From an uncultured Eubacteriales bacterium (lineage in GTDB: Bacteria > Bacillota > Clostridia > Oscillospirales > CAG-272), in contig CAJLXA010000016.1 of the NCBI GenBank assembly GCA_905210485.1, positions 1 through 37,207 of the forward strand: a stretch of DNA of 37,207 bases. Reading direction: 5' to 3'. The notes below the pieces were generated by a model. That model worked only from the letters and a program-made list of their open reading frames with translations. It ran no database searches and was not told the origin of the DNA. Shown here piece after piece: positions 24,829 through 33,492 of the stretch. Position numbers and translations under genes: made by a program. The first letter of the stretch is position 1. Every line of letters starts with the position of its first letter.

Positions 24829-25785
24829 ATGAAACATATTTTCATTATAAATCCTGCGGCCGGCAAAAAGGCGTTTGCTGAAAAAATACGCGAACGTATA
24901 TCCACCGCGGCGAAAAAATGCGGCGTGGATTTTTCCGTTATTGTGACGAAACTTCCCGGCGAAGCCACCCGTATCGTCAATGAGATCGCCGAAAACGCGA
25001 CCGAGCGCATCCGCTTTTATGCCTGCGGAGGCGACGGCACGCTGAATGAAGTCGTCAACGGAATGGCCGCTTATGCCAACACGGAATGTGCGCTCTATCC
25101 GGCCGGAACGGGAAATGATTTTTCCCGCAACTTCACCTCGCCCGAAAATTTTCTTGATCTCGAAAAACAGATCAACGGTAAAGCCGAAAGAATCGACACG
25201 GTTCTTTGCAACGGCCGTCACTGCATCAACATGGTCAATATCGGTTTTGACTGCGATGTTGTTGCCGCGGCGGACAAAATCAAGAAAACCACCTTTTTCC
25301 GCGGCAGTTTTGCCTATCTTGTAGGCGTGCTTCTCACGCTTTTCAAACGCTACGGAACGAAAATGCATATTACGCTGAAAGACGGCACCGAACTCCGCGA
25401 CACTTATCTTTTGTCCGCCATCGCCAACGGCGGTTATTGCGGAGGCGGTTTTCATTCTCACCCCCGCACCGTGCTCGACGACGGCCTTTTTGACCTGTGT
25501 CTCGTCGACAAAGTTTCGCGTTTTACTTTTCTGCGGCTTTTGTCTTCCTACCGCAAAGGAACGCATCTTGACTCCCCTCTCGGAAAAAATATCATCCGTT
25601 ACATGCAGACGGACGCCCTGTCCATCAAATTTCACGAGCCGGTCGGCATCTGCATGGACGGCGAAATCGTGTATGACGACCACGCGGATTTTTCGATCAT
25701 GCACGACGCTATCGCCTTTTCCGTTCCCGTCGGTTCCTCGCCGATTCCGGCTTTGATGAAAAAAAGCGCTATCCCTGCCACCTGA
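24829..25785 (+). CDS. Diacylglycerol/lipid kinase, DgkB/YegS family
   Basis: 318 residues. Phosphorylates diacylglycerol or a related lipid, returning it to phospholipid synthesis, at the inner face of the membrane. Landmarks: FIINPAAGKK at the start, the nucleotide loop GGDGTLNEVVNG, PAGTGNDFSR, and the second-domain motif MVNIGFDCDVV, then ANGGYCGGGF and a C-terminal GICMDGEIV. The open frame runs further upstream, but a consensus promoter at 24592-24621 lies within that extension, and homology begins at Met 24829, so I use that. No strong Shine-Dalgarno is visible there; an in-frame ATG at 24667 is an alternative that would add 54 residues with no family match. comEC follows after 40 nt. 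Confidence 0.9.
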   Translation: MKHIFIINPAAGKKAFAEKIRERISTAAKKCGVDFSVIVTKLPGEATRIVNEIAENATERIRFYACGGDGTLNEVVNGMAAYANTECALYPAGTGNDFSRNFTSPENFLDLEKQINGKAERIDTVLCNGRHCINMVNIGFDCDVVAAADKIKKTTFFRGSFAYLVGVLLTLFKRYGTKMHITLKDGTELRDTYLLSAIANGGYCGGGFHSHPRTVLDDGLFDLCLVDKVSRFTFLRLLSSYRKGTHLDSPLGKNIIRYMQTDALSIKFHEPVGICMDGEIVYDDHADFSIMHDAIAFSVPVGSSPIPALMKKSAIPAT

Positions 25786-25825
25786 CCGCATAAAAACCAA
25801 TACCACAGCTTTTCGGAGAAAAGAC

Positions 25826-28096
25826 ATGAACCTGTTACAAAAACGGCCGCTTGCCGCCGTACTTCTTTTGTTTCTTCTGGGTTCTGTCTTTTCTTTTTTA
25901 TTTCCGGGGAAATATAAAATTTGGGTGGCTGTCCTGTTTTTCATCGTCGCCGGCATATGCCTGTTTCTTCGTCGGCGCGTATATATGTGCGCCGCGCTTG
26001 CCCTATCGCTCGCGGCGGCGCTTTCCCTGTATACATTTTATCTGCGGCCGACGCCCTACACAATATATGACGACAGTTCCGTAACCGTAAACGCCACCGT
26101 TGAAAAAGTGATCGGCGATACGGACTACGGGACAACGGTCTGCTATGTTTCGCTTCAGGAAATCAACGGTAAATCACTGCCGTTTTCGCCTTATCCCGCC
26201 TATGTTTCGGTCAGATTGCCGAAAGAAATCGGCGTTCGGCATAAAGACACTTTCACGGCCGCCATGACCATACGGCCGATAACGGAGGATGACGGCGACG
26301 CCTCCCTTTACCGTCTCGCGGACGGCGTTGTCGCAGAGGGAAAATCGCTGAAACTCATGCATTATACGCGGCAAAAATCGGCCGATATAACGGATTTTGC
26401 GGAAGCGCTCCGGAAGTCGCTTGAACAAAGGCTGATTCGGGCCGTCGGCGGAGAAAGTGCCGCGCTGGCAAGCGAAGTTCTGCTCGGTTCCGACGCCACG
26501 TCTCCGGCAACAGGGCTTGCTTTCCGCCGTCTCGGTCTGTCGCATATGCTGGCGGTCAGCGGCATGCATCTTTCGGTGCTCGCCTTTTTTATTCTTTTCA
26601 TTCTGAAGAAACTGCATGTGACGAAAACCGCACGTCATTTACTGCTGATTGCCTTTTTCGTATTCTATGTTCTGCTGACGGGTATGCAGGCCTCCGTGAT
26701 CCGCGCCGCCGTTATGTATACGGTCATGCTTTTCTCGTTTATTATCGGCAAAAACTATGATTCCGTCACGGCTCTGCTGTTTGCGGCGGCAGGTATGCTT
26801 ATCGCCGCTCCGTATCTTTCCGTAAATGTCAGCTTTCTTTTATCGGTTTTCGCCACATTCGGTATTCTTGCCGTCATGGACGCCGAAAAACAACGCCGGA
26901 TCGCCGCGAAAGCGGTTCTTGCGAACGATTCGGAAAAACGCGGCATAGGATTCCGTTTTCTTGCTTACATACGTCTTTCCTTTCTTCTGACCGCCGGAGC
27001 TACTCTTTCGACCCTGCCTGTTATTGCGGTGCTGTTCGGAGAAATATCCGTCTTTTCCCCGATCGCCAATCTTTTGCTTTCACCGCTCATGACGACAGAA
27101 ATCATTCTTTCGCTTTTGACAGTGATATGTCCCGTTCCGCCGTTCTCTTTTCTGTGCGCTCTTTCCGGTAATGTCATTTTGTTTCTGGCGCAGAAACTTT
27201 CCTGTATTCCCGGTATTCTCCTGTCCCTCAGAATTCCCGGCGTGCGGGAATCGGCTGTCGTCGGCGTTTTTCTGTTCTTTACGTTTCTGTGCCTGCCAAT
27301 CAGAAAAAAACGTTTGCTTGTCTCCCCGCTCATTATCACGTTTGCCGTTGTCGCACTGTTCTGCACGACCCATGCTTTGGCCGGTTATCGCCGCATGACC
27401 GTGCACTATCTGGCGGACGACGACGGAGAAAATACGGTCATATCTGCGGGCGGCCGGCATATTCTTTTCGTTGCGGGAGGAACGCCGCGCGGCATTGCTT
27501 CCGTGCTTTCGGACGCGGCCGCGGACGGCGTCACCGAACTTTCCGCCGTCATACTGGACGTCGACGCGGAAGACCTCCTGCCGGTCGTCGAAAAAATAGC
27601 GGGGCGGATCCGCACAAGGACGATCTATATTCCCGCGTCTGCGGAAAACGTTTCTCCCGAAACGACGGCAAAGGTTCGCGCGCTGACCGCATCGGTAAAT
27701 ACGGAACTGATCGTGTACAGCGATGCGGAAAAAATCGCATTTTCCGATATGTCCGTTGTATTCAAACGCGCCGCGTCCGCTTCGGGCAGCAGTTTCTTCT
27801 TCACGGTCGGTTACCGCGAAACGCGCATGACGTACCTTGCCTGCGATTTTCTTTTGTTATCGGGTAACCGTGTTCTTTCCGACAGCGCGGCGGCCGAAAG
27901 CGATATATTGATTTTCGGGAAAGCACGCGCCGAATACACGGACGCCGTGGATTGCTGTCCGAACCCGCAAAAACTCCGATATGTCGTGATTGGTGATACG
28001 CGTCTTGATTTCATTGTCGGTGACAGCGCAGGCGACGCATTGAAAAACGCGAGGGTCATCAAGACCCCCGCGTCGTGCAGATTGGTTATTCCGTAA
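25826..28096 (+). CDS. comEC: ComEC/Rec2-type DNA-uptake channel, degenerate C-terminal domain
   Basis: 756 residues. ComEC forms the inner-membrane channel that takes up single-stranded DNA during natural transformation. N-terminal TM helices (10-70), a soluble OB/DUF4131-type region (about 80-180), then the Competence domain with many TM helices (about 215-515) including LAVSGMHLS (242-250) and LLTGMQASVIRAAVMY. Residues about 524-756 occupy the place of the metallo-beta-lactamase domain, yet the HxHxDH nuclease motif is missing: ILDVDAEDLL stands where it should be, and DVGQGD is replaced by LADDDGEN. The nuclease function is therefore probably lost. CGGAGA lies 8 nt before the ATG. No other com genes are in the window. 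Confidence 0.92.
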   Translation: MNLLQKRPLAAVLLLFLLGSVFSFLFPGKYKIWVAVLFFIVAGICLFLRRRVYMCAALALSLAAALSLYTFYLRPTPYTIYDDSSVTVNATVEKVIGDTDYGTTVCYVSLQEINGKSLPFSPYPAYVSVRLPKEIGVRHKDTFTAAMTIRPITEDDGDASLYRLADGVVAEGKSLKLMHYTRQKSADITDFAEALRKSLEQRLIRAVGGESAALASEVLLGSDATSPATGLAFRRLGLSHMLAVSGMHLSVLAFFILFILKKLHVTKTARHLLLIAFFVFYVLLTGMQASVIRAAVMYTVMLFSFIIGKNYDSVTALLFAAAGMLIAAPYLSVNVSFLLSVFATFGILAVMDAEKQRRIAAKAVLANDSEKRGIGFRFLAYIRLSFLLTAGATLSTLPVIAVLFGEISVFSPIANLLLSPLMTTEIILSLLTVICPVPPFSFLCALSGNVILFLAQKLSCIPGILLSLRIPGVRESAVVGVFLFFTFLCLPIRKKRLLVSPLIITFAVVALFCTTHALAGYRRMTVHYLADDDGENTVISAGGRHILFVAGGTPRGIASVLSDAAADGVTELSAVILDVDAEDLLPVVEKIAGRIRTRTIYIPASAENVSPETTAKVRALTASVNTELIVYSDAEKIAFSDMSVVFKRAASASGSSFFFTVGYRETRMTYLACDFLLLSGNRVLSDSAAAESDILIFGKARAEYTDAVDCCPNPQKLRYVVIGDTRLDFIVGDSAGDALKNARVIKTPASCRLVIP

Positions 28097-28116
28097 ACTT
28101 CGGTTTACATTTTTAT
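28093..28116 (+). terminator. Intrinsic terminator overlapping comEC stop
   Basis: GTAAAC-TTCG-GTTTAC hairpin (28093-28108) followed by ATTTTTAT. The TAA stop of comEC (28094-28096) is inside the 5' arm. Only the plus strand has a T-run. Confidence 0.75.
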
Positions 28117-28119
28117 CGG

Positions 28120-29214
28120 TTACACATTAAAACGGAAGACCGTTACGTCGCCGTCCTGCATAACATACTCTTTGCCCTCGCTACGCAAAAGCCCTTTTTC
28201 CTTAACAGCGGCCATACTGCCCTCACGGATAAGATCATCATAGGCAACGATCTCCGCGCGAATGAAGCCGCGTTCAAAATCACTGTGGATTTTCCCCGCC
28301 GCCTGCGGCGCTTTTGTGCCGCGCGTAATCGTCCACGCACGTACTTCCTTTTCGCCTGCGGTCAGAAAGCTGATAAGTCCAAGCAAATGGTAACTTGCAC
28401 GGATCAGTTTATCAAGGCCGCTCTCCTTGATACCGAGGTCGTCAAGGAACATCGCCTTGTCTTCCCCTTCGAGTTCGGCAAGTTCGGACTCAATACGTGC
28501 CGAGACCGCGATGATTTCGGCGCCCTCGCTCTTCGCATGCGCGGCAAGCGCTTTATAAGCGTCGTTGTTTTCATAGCCGCCCGCTACTTCGGATTCCGCA
28601 ACATTGGCCACATAGATGATCGGCTTCATTGTCAGAAGGCGCGCCTCCTCAAGCAAAGCGGCCTCGTCCTCCGTAAGAGATACCGTCCGCGCACAGCGAC
28701 CGTCCTCCAGCGCGGCCATGACCTTTTCAAGAACCGCTTCTTCGGCCTCCAGAGATTTATCGTTTTTCACGTATTTTTTCACGCGGTCAATGCGGCGTTC
28801 CAGAACTTCGATATCCGAAAAAATCAGTTCCATATTGATCGTTTCCACGTCGCGCAGCGGATCAACGCTGCCGTCGACGTGAATAATGTTGTCGTCGCGG
28901 AAGCAACGCACCACATGAACAATGGCGTCTACCTCACGGATATGCGACAAAAATTTATTGCCGAGTCCCTCGCCTTTCGACGCGCCGCGCACAAGTCCGG
29001 CGATATCCACAAATTCAATCACCGCCGGTGTGAATTTCTCGGGGTGATACATCTCGGCAAGGCGGTCAAGGCGTTCATCCGGCACAGCCACAACGCCGAC
29101 ATTCGGGTCGATCGTGCAGAACGGATAGTTAGCCGACGCCGCGCCGGCATTTGTGAGAGCGTTAAAGAGCGTGCTTTTTCCTACATTCGGGAGTCCAACG
29201 ATACCAAGTTTCAT
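28120..29214 (-). CDS. ychF: YchF family P-loop ATPase
   Basis: 364 residues. Obg-related YchF/OLA1 protein, which binds the ribosome and prefers ATP over GTP; linked to oxidative-stress control. G1 motif GLPNVGKSTLFNALT near the start, FVDIAGLVRGASKGEGLGN (switch II region), NVAESE at the place of the NKxD motif (the relaxed G4 is the reason for ATP preference), and a C-terminal TGS domain with TRGTKAPQAAGKIHSDFERG and EGKEYVMQDGDV. AAGGAAC lies before the ATG at 29214; upstream in-frame ATGs belong to the 5' leader. A -10-like TACAAT (29303-29298) has only a weak -35. Convergent with comEC, divergent from the response regulator. Confidence 0.97.
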   Translation of the reverse strand: MKLGIVGLPNVGKSTLFNALTNAGAASANYPFCTIDPNVGVVAVPDERLDRLAEMYHPEKFTPAVIEFVDIAGLVRGASKGEGLGNKFLSHIREVDAIVHVVRCFRDDNIIHVDGSVDPLRDVETINMELIFSDIEVLERRIDRVKKYVKNDKSLEAEEAVLEKVMAALEDGRCARTVSLTEDEAALLEEARLLTMKPIIYVANVAESEVAGGYENNDAYKALAAHAKSEGAEIIAVSARIESELAELEGEDKAMFLDDLGIKESGLDKLIRASYHLLGLISFLTAGEKEVRAWTITRGTKAPQAAGKIHSDFERGFIRAEIVAYDDLIREGSMAAVKEKGLLRSEGKEYVMQDGDVTVFRFNV

Positions 29215-29407
29215 GTCAAGTTCCTTATCGTGCCGGAAACCCGGCCGTTTTTTATTCTTTGCGGTTTTTCCCATCCGGGAAGACCCGTCAACTATATATT
29301 GTAGCATACTCCGATTGAAAAATCCATAGTTTCCGGCGCATTTTATGAAAAAAATCCCTTTATTGTGAAAATACCGTGAAAAAAACGGCAAAACTGTTAA
29401 AAAAGTC

Positions 29408-29435
29408 TTGCATTTTTTTTCGTTTGATGTATAAT
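29408..29435 (+). promoter_or_regulatory. Promoter of the response regulator gene
   Basis: TTGCAT (29408-29413), 16 nt including a T-run, TATAAT (29430-29435). Confidence 0.7.
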
Positions 29436-29479
29436 GAACTTGGTTAAGAAAATAACAAATTTAACAATTGGAGGTTGCC

Positions 29480-30169
29480 ATGGATACAAAACTGCTTGTC
29501 ATCGACGACGATACCAACATTTGCGAGGCGCTTCGCCTGTATTTTGAAAACGAAGGCTACCATGTCATCACTGCGAACGACGGTGCGGAGGGTATCAACT
29601 ATTTCAAGATCTACGAACCCGACCTTGTTCTGCTTGACATTATGATGCCGAAAAAAGACGGCTGGCAGGTATGCCGTGAGATCCGCGAAATTTCGCCGAA
29701 ACCGGTGATTATGATCACTGCGAAAGGCGAAGTATTCAACAAAGTCCTCGGCCTTGAACTGGGCGCCGACGATTTTATTGTAAAGCCTTTCGACATGAAA
29801 GAACTTTCCGCGCGTATCAAGGCGGTTCTCCGCCGCTACAGCACCTACAGCAAGCCTGTCGGCGACGAAGTGATCAAATTTGAAAATATGGAGATCAGCC
29901 TTGTAAAATATGAACTGAAACTCTACGGGAAAGTGGTCGACATTCCGCGTAAAGAGTTGGAACTGCTCTATTTCCTTGCCTCCAACTGCAACCGCGTTTT
30001 CACGCGCGATCAACTTCTGAACAAAGTATGGGGATTCTATTACGCCGGTGACTCGCGTACGGTCGACGTGCATATCAAGCGCCTCCGTGAGAAGCTGGAC
30101 GGCGTATCCGACAAATGGACGCTGAAGACCGTCTGGGGCGTCGGCTACAAATTTGAAACGTTCCAATAA
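29480..30169 (+). CDS. OmpR/PhoB-family response regulator (orphan)
   Basis: 229 residues. Receiver domain with acidic pocket Asp9/Asp10, phospho-acceptor Asp53 in LLDIMMPKKDGW, Thr80 in MITAKG and Lys102 in VKPFDMKEL; then a winged-helix DNA-binding domain (about 130-229) with ELLYFLASNCNRVFTRDQLL, VWGFYYAGDSRTVDVHIKRL and the final VGYKFE. All phosphorylation residues are present, so it should need a sensor kinase, but none is adjacent. GGAGG lies 7 nt before the ATG at 29480; a TTG at 29468 is in frame but is part of the Shine-Dalgarno. A promoter and a terminator bracket it as a single-gene unit. The signal and target genes are unknown. Confidence 0.93.
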   Translation: MDTKLLVIDDDTNICEALRLYFENEGYHVITANDGAEGINYFKIYEPDLVLLDIMMPKKDGWQVCREIREISPKPVIMITAKGEVFNKVLGLELGADDFIVKPFDMKELSARIKAVLRRYSTYSKPVGDEVIKFENMEISLVKYELKLYGKVVDIPRKELELLYFLASNCNRVFTRDQLLNKVWGFYYAGDSRTVDVHIKRLREKLDGVSDKWTLKTVWGVGYKFETFQ

Positions 30170-30244
30170 TCGTTTTCCGCAATGCCTACAATAAGAAAAG
30201 CCGCCCTTTATCACTCTTTCCATAGGGATTTTTCAGACAACACA

Positions 30245-30281
30245 AAAGACTAACGAAAAATTTTCGTTAGTCTTTCTTTTT
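30245..30281. terminator. Bidirectional terminator between response regulator and zinc-ribbon gene
   Basis: 15-bp stem AAAGACTAACGAAAA / TTTTCGTTAGTCTTT followed by CTTTTT on the plus strand; the minus strand reads CTTTTGTG after the stem. It serves convergent genes on either side. Confidence 0.8.
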
Positions 30282-30332
30282 GCTCCGCAAAAACACACGA
30301 CATAATGTTATTAAGTATAATGCGCCTACACT

Positions 30333-30632
30333 TTATTTTTTTCTTCTTTTCAACACAACTGTGTATACATGACGTAACACTCCGCCTCGCCAATGGTCTT
30401 CAACCGTTGAAACAATTTCCCAACCTGATTTTAATTCATTGCCTAACTTGTCAACTATTGCATTAACTATTTCATTAGAGCCACCTAAACCCCAACATGT
30501 TACTCTAACTGTTTTGTGTTCATATGAAGAAATATCTGTATGTTTTTTTTGAATTGGGTTACCACAATGAGGGCAAGATTCTGCATTTGAACTAATTTGT
30601 TTTCCACACTCTGAACATTGGATTAAAGCCAT
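30333..30632 (-). CDS. Small zinc-ribbon protein, AT-rich gene
   Basis: 99 residues. N-terminal zinc ribbon: CSECG (Cys6, Cys9) and CPHCG (Cys20, Cys23). The rest (about 30-99) is a small alpha/beta region, VRVTCWGLGG...GWEIVSTVEDHWRGG, that resembles DUF4177-like domains; no catalytic motif. AGGAGG is 7 nt before the ATG at 30632 and a TATAAT (30657-30652) lies just upstream, so the leader would be short. The gene and its flanks (about 30290-30740) are clearly more AT-rich than the rest of the window and codons differ, which suggests recent acquisition. Function unknown; possibly a soluble protein that binds a partner through the ribbon. Confidence 0.75.
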   Translation of the reverse strand: MALIQCSECGKQISSNAESCPHCGNPIQKKHTDISSYEHKTVRVTCWGLGGSNEIVNAIVDKLGNELKSGWEIVSTVEDHWRGGVLRHVYTVVLKRRKK

Positions 30633-30744
30633 TATTAAACCTCCTAAGAGTATTATAAAATAAAAATGCACCAACTAGTTTTTGTGGATAAAAAAACCAG
30701 GCTTGTGAAAAAACGAGTTCTATAAAGTATTAATTAAAACCCCT

Positions 30745-30774
30745 AAGAAAATCGCCCTTTCGGGCGGTTTTCTT
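30745..30774 (-). terminator. Terminator of the XRE-lipoprotein unit
   Basis: 13-bp stem AAGAAAATCGCCC / GGGCGGTTTTCTT (one G-T pair) around a TTTC (GAAA on the minus strand) tetraloop, with A/T tracts built into the stem. It begins 24 nt past the lipoprotein stop. Confidence 0.75.
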
Positions 30775-30797
30775 ATATTACGGGGTGATTTCCGGAG

Positions 30798-33461
30798 TTA
30801 TTGTTTCACGATTTTGTTTCCGTCGTAACAATACAGGCGGCCGTCGCCGTATCCGGCGGTCTGGATCGGATAGTCGTTCTGATAACTGATCGCGGTTTGC
30901 AAATAGTAAACGCGATCGCCGACAACGGTCATTCCCTCCGCGCATTTGTCGCTGAGTTTTGTTTCTTCGCCGGTGCTGATATTGACCTTATAAAGTCCGA
31001 CATGACCATTCCCAATGGAGGAGTACAGGATATAGCCGTTAAACACGATCATATTATTGATCTGCACGTTCCTTGTAAGCGTTGACCCGGCCTTTGTGGC
31101 AGGATTATATGAGCACAAGGTATTATCCTTTAAGTTGTAATAATAGATCACGCCGTCCTTTTCGGTCAAAAAGTTGGATTTCAGACCAAGATCCTCCACC
31201 TGCATGGTGGTAAGATTGAAGCGGTAAATGTTTTTCACCAACAACTTCGTGTTGGTCGTAAAGTACAGATAATCACCCGCCTTTTCAAAGCTGGCGACCC
31301 ACAGATTCTTGTCCTTATAGACTTCCGTTGCGCCCGTACCGTCAAGGTTCATTTTCATAATATAGTTATTATACATAGAACCTACTTTCATATAATACAC
31401 GGTATCGCCGTCGAAAATCAGGTTATCGCAACGATCGGAAGAAATCTTCTTTGTTTCTCCTGTTTTGAGATCGGTTCTGAAGAGCGCATAATTTGTCAGA
31501 ATATATGTGCCGTAATACATGTAATCTCTGTAGAAATATACATTGGAAACACTGTCCGCAAGCACTTTGAATCTGCCTTTTGTCACAGGATTATATTTAT
31601 AAAGGCATCCGTTGTCCGTCGGATCAATATAATAAATCTCTCCTTTATACTCTGCCACCTTGGCATATCCTTTCGGAACCTCTGTTGTTTCCGGAACGAC
31701 AAAATTCTTCATGAGATCGGTCTCCACGCCGGTTGACGGGTCATAACTGTAAAAGTGTTTGTCGTTCAGTTTATAATAGTACAATCGCGTTCCGTCGGAG
31801 TTAAGCGAAGAATAGCCGTTATTCTCGGAAGACAGTACTTTTGTTCCGGGGAGACTGCTGTCCTGCGTAGCCAAAGCGCTGACCTTATAAATACCGTCGC
31901 CGAAGAATTCGCTTGTGATCTTGTCGCTGTTGATATAATAAATATCATTGCCGACCTTTGTCAGATATTTTCCCGCGTCCGTAGTGAGTTTCACACATTT
32001 TCCGGAAGAGATTACATACTTTCTGATGGCCGCGGCCGCCGGCAGACCGGCGATTTTTTTCGTTGCGTTGAAATACAGCACGCCGTCGTGTTGCAAAAGA
32101 TAAGAAACGGATTCATCATAAATCAGCGTACCGTTTTCGGCTTCACCGGCATTAACGGATATGCTATACAGTTTTCCGCCGTCGCTTGCATTGGCGTAAT
32201 AGATATTACCGCCGTAATAAACAAGATACTTTGCCTTGTTTTTTACAAGTCTCTGCGGTTCCGCAGAAGCGTCGTCCAATTTCAGTTTATATATGCCGTT
32301 CTGGCTGGTATTCAGCACAAGATTATTGACGGCATAATAAATATATGTCCCGTCACAGGCCAGATACTCGCCGGAAACATTGCCGATGCTTTCCGCGTTT
32401 GCGCCGTCATAACTTTTAATGATCTTGGAGAACATACTTGAACTGCAATAATACAGTTTATTGCCGCCGATCACAAAATACCGGGGAATGTCATTATTGA
32501 CTTTACTGATGACGCCGTTCTGTGCAAAATACAGTTTGTTGCCGTCCAGATTATTCTGAAAATAAACTTTACCGTTGAAGACGATGCTGTGCAGTTCCTC
32601 TTCGGTGGACTTTATAATCAGTTTTGCAGTTGCGGTATAATCATAATAATTGTTATGCGTGATAAGCAACTTGACCGTGTATTCTCCCACGCTTGTAACG
32701 CCGGACACCTCTTCGTCATTATAGGTGATTTTTACGTTTGCTCCGGCAGGGATATCCCCTATCAGTTCAATGGCATGTTCATGCTCGTCGTATTCCACCG
32801 TTTTATCGGAAAAGGTGATGTTTACCGTCATATGGATCTTATTTATGACCCAAGTACAGGGAGCCAGAGACGGCGCGTTGTGGTTCACTTCGTCATAGGC
32901 AAACAGAACGGATGCGGTATAACGACCCGCATCGGTTTTTTCGTTATCGGTGTAACTTTTCACCGTTACGCCGTCGGGAAGTCCCGTAACGGTAACGGTT
33001 TTTGCACTGCCGTCATAATCAAACGGTGCCGTATAGTTCCAGGAGGCGCCGCTCATATCATACGAAATTTTGTTGATCGTCAATTTGGCGCTGTATGTTT
33101 TCGGCCAGTAGCCGTCACATGTCAGAACCGCTTCGGCATTATATGTGCCGGCATTGGTACCTTTATTGTTTTTATAGGTTACGGTCGTGCCTTCCGGCAG
33201 GTCGCCGGATACCAGAATTTCTTTTTCGTTTCCGTCATAATCGACGGACAAATCGGCGAATGTAATACCGTCGAAATTCTTTTTGACAACTTCGGGGGAC
33301 TCGTCGGAATTCATTTCCGAACTCGCCGTATCTTTTTCACTGCTTCCGCCGGGGGGTTCGCTTGATTCATCGGGTTTATTCTCACCGCAGGACGTAAGAA
33401 AAGCAAAAGCGGTCAGTATTGCGCAAAGAACAAAACATAATACTATGGTATGTAATTTCAT
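30798..33461 (-). CDS. Large surface lipoprotein: YDG/MBG-type repeats + DUF5050-like propeller
   Basis: 887 residues. Lipoprotein signal with lipobox LTSC (Cys25), then a Ser/Glu/Asp-rich linker to about residue 60. Three Ig-like repeats of the MBG/YDG kind follow (about 62-130, 131-207, 208-285), each with YDG or YDE near its start (VDYDGNEKEI, FDYDGSAKTV, VEYDEHEHAI) and AGxY near the middle. The remaining 600 residues are short repeats of the kind LYYxxxxxxxIYK, with Tyr-Tyr pairs and Gly/Asn turns every 40-50 residues, as in DUF5050 beta-propeller proteins of Clostridia. Likely an exported sensor or binding protein; ligand unknown. It starts 31 nt after the membrane XRE gene with AAGGAG upstream, so the two form a unit. 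Confidence 0.82.
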   Translation of the reverse strand: MKLHTIVLCFVLCAILTAFAFLTSCGENKPDESSEPPGGSSEKDTASSEMNSDESPEVVKKNFDGITFADLSVDYDGNEKEILVSGDLPEGTTVTYKNNKGTNAGTYNAEAVLTCDGYWPKTYSAKLTINKISYDMSGASWNYTAPFDYDGSAKTVTVTGLPDGVTVKSYTDNEKTDAGRYTASVLFAYDEVNHNAPSLAPCTWVINKIHMTVNITFSDKTVEYDEHEHAIELIGDIPAGANVKITYNDEEVSGVTSVGEYTVKLLITHNNYYDYTATAKLIIKSTEEELHSIVFNGKVYFQNNLDGNKLYFAQNGVISKVNNDIPRYFVIGGNKLYYCSSSMFSKIIKSYDGANAESIGNVSGEYLACDGTYIYYAVNNLVLNTSQNGIYKLKLDDASAEPQRLVKNKAKYLVYYGGNIYYANASDGGKLYSISVNAGEAENGTLIYDESVSYLLQHDGVLYFNATKKIAGLPAAAAIRKYVISSGKCVKLTTDAGKYLTKVGNDIYYINSDKITSEFFGDGIYKVSALATQDSSLPGTKVLSSENNGYSSLNSDGTRLYYYKLNDKHFYSYDPSTGVETDLMKNFVVPETTEVPKGYAKVAEYKGEIYYIDPTDNGCLYKYNPVTKGRFKVLADSVSNVYFYRDYMYYGTYILTNYALFRTDLKTGETKKISSDRCDNLIFDGDTVYYMKVGSMYNNYIMKMNLDGTGATEVYKDKNLWVASFEKAGDYLYFTTNTKLLVKNIYRFNLTTMQVEDLGLKSNFLTEKDGVIYYYNLKDNTLCSYNPATKAGSTLTRNVQINNMIVFNGYILYSSIGNGHVGLYKVNISTGEETKLSDKCAEGMTVVGDRVYYLQTAISYQNDYPIQTAGYGDGRLYCYDGNKIVKQ

Positions 33462-33492
33462 TATTCTATCTCTCCTTATCTCACAGTCAGAC

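Noticed and set aside
24820..25956. Minus-strand open frame opposite the lipid kinase
   Set aside because: The plus strand carries the full kinase motif set; the opposite frame has none.
28075..29304. Plus-strand open frame opposite ychF
   Set aside because: ychF is complete on the minus strand, and the terminator at 28093-28116 lies at the start of this frame.
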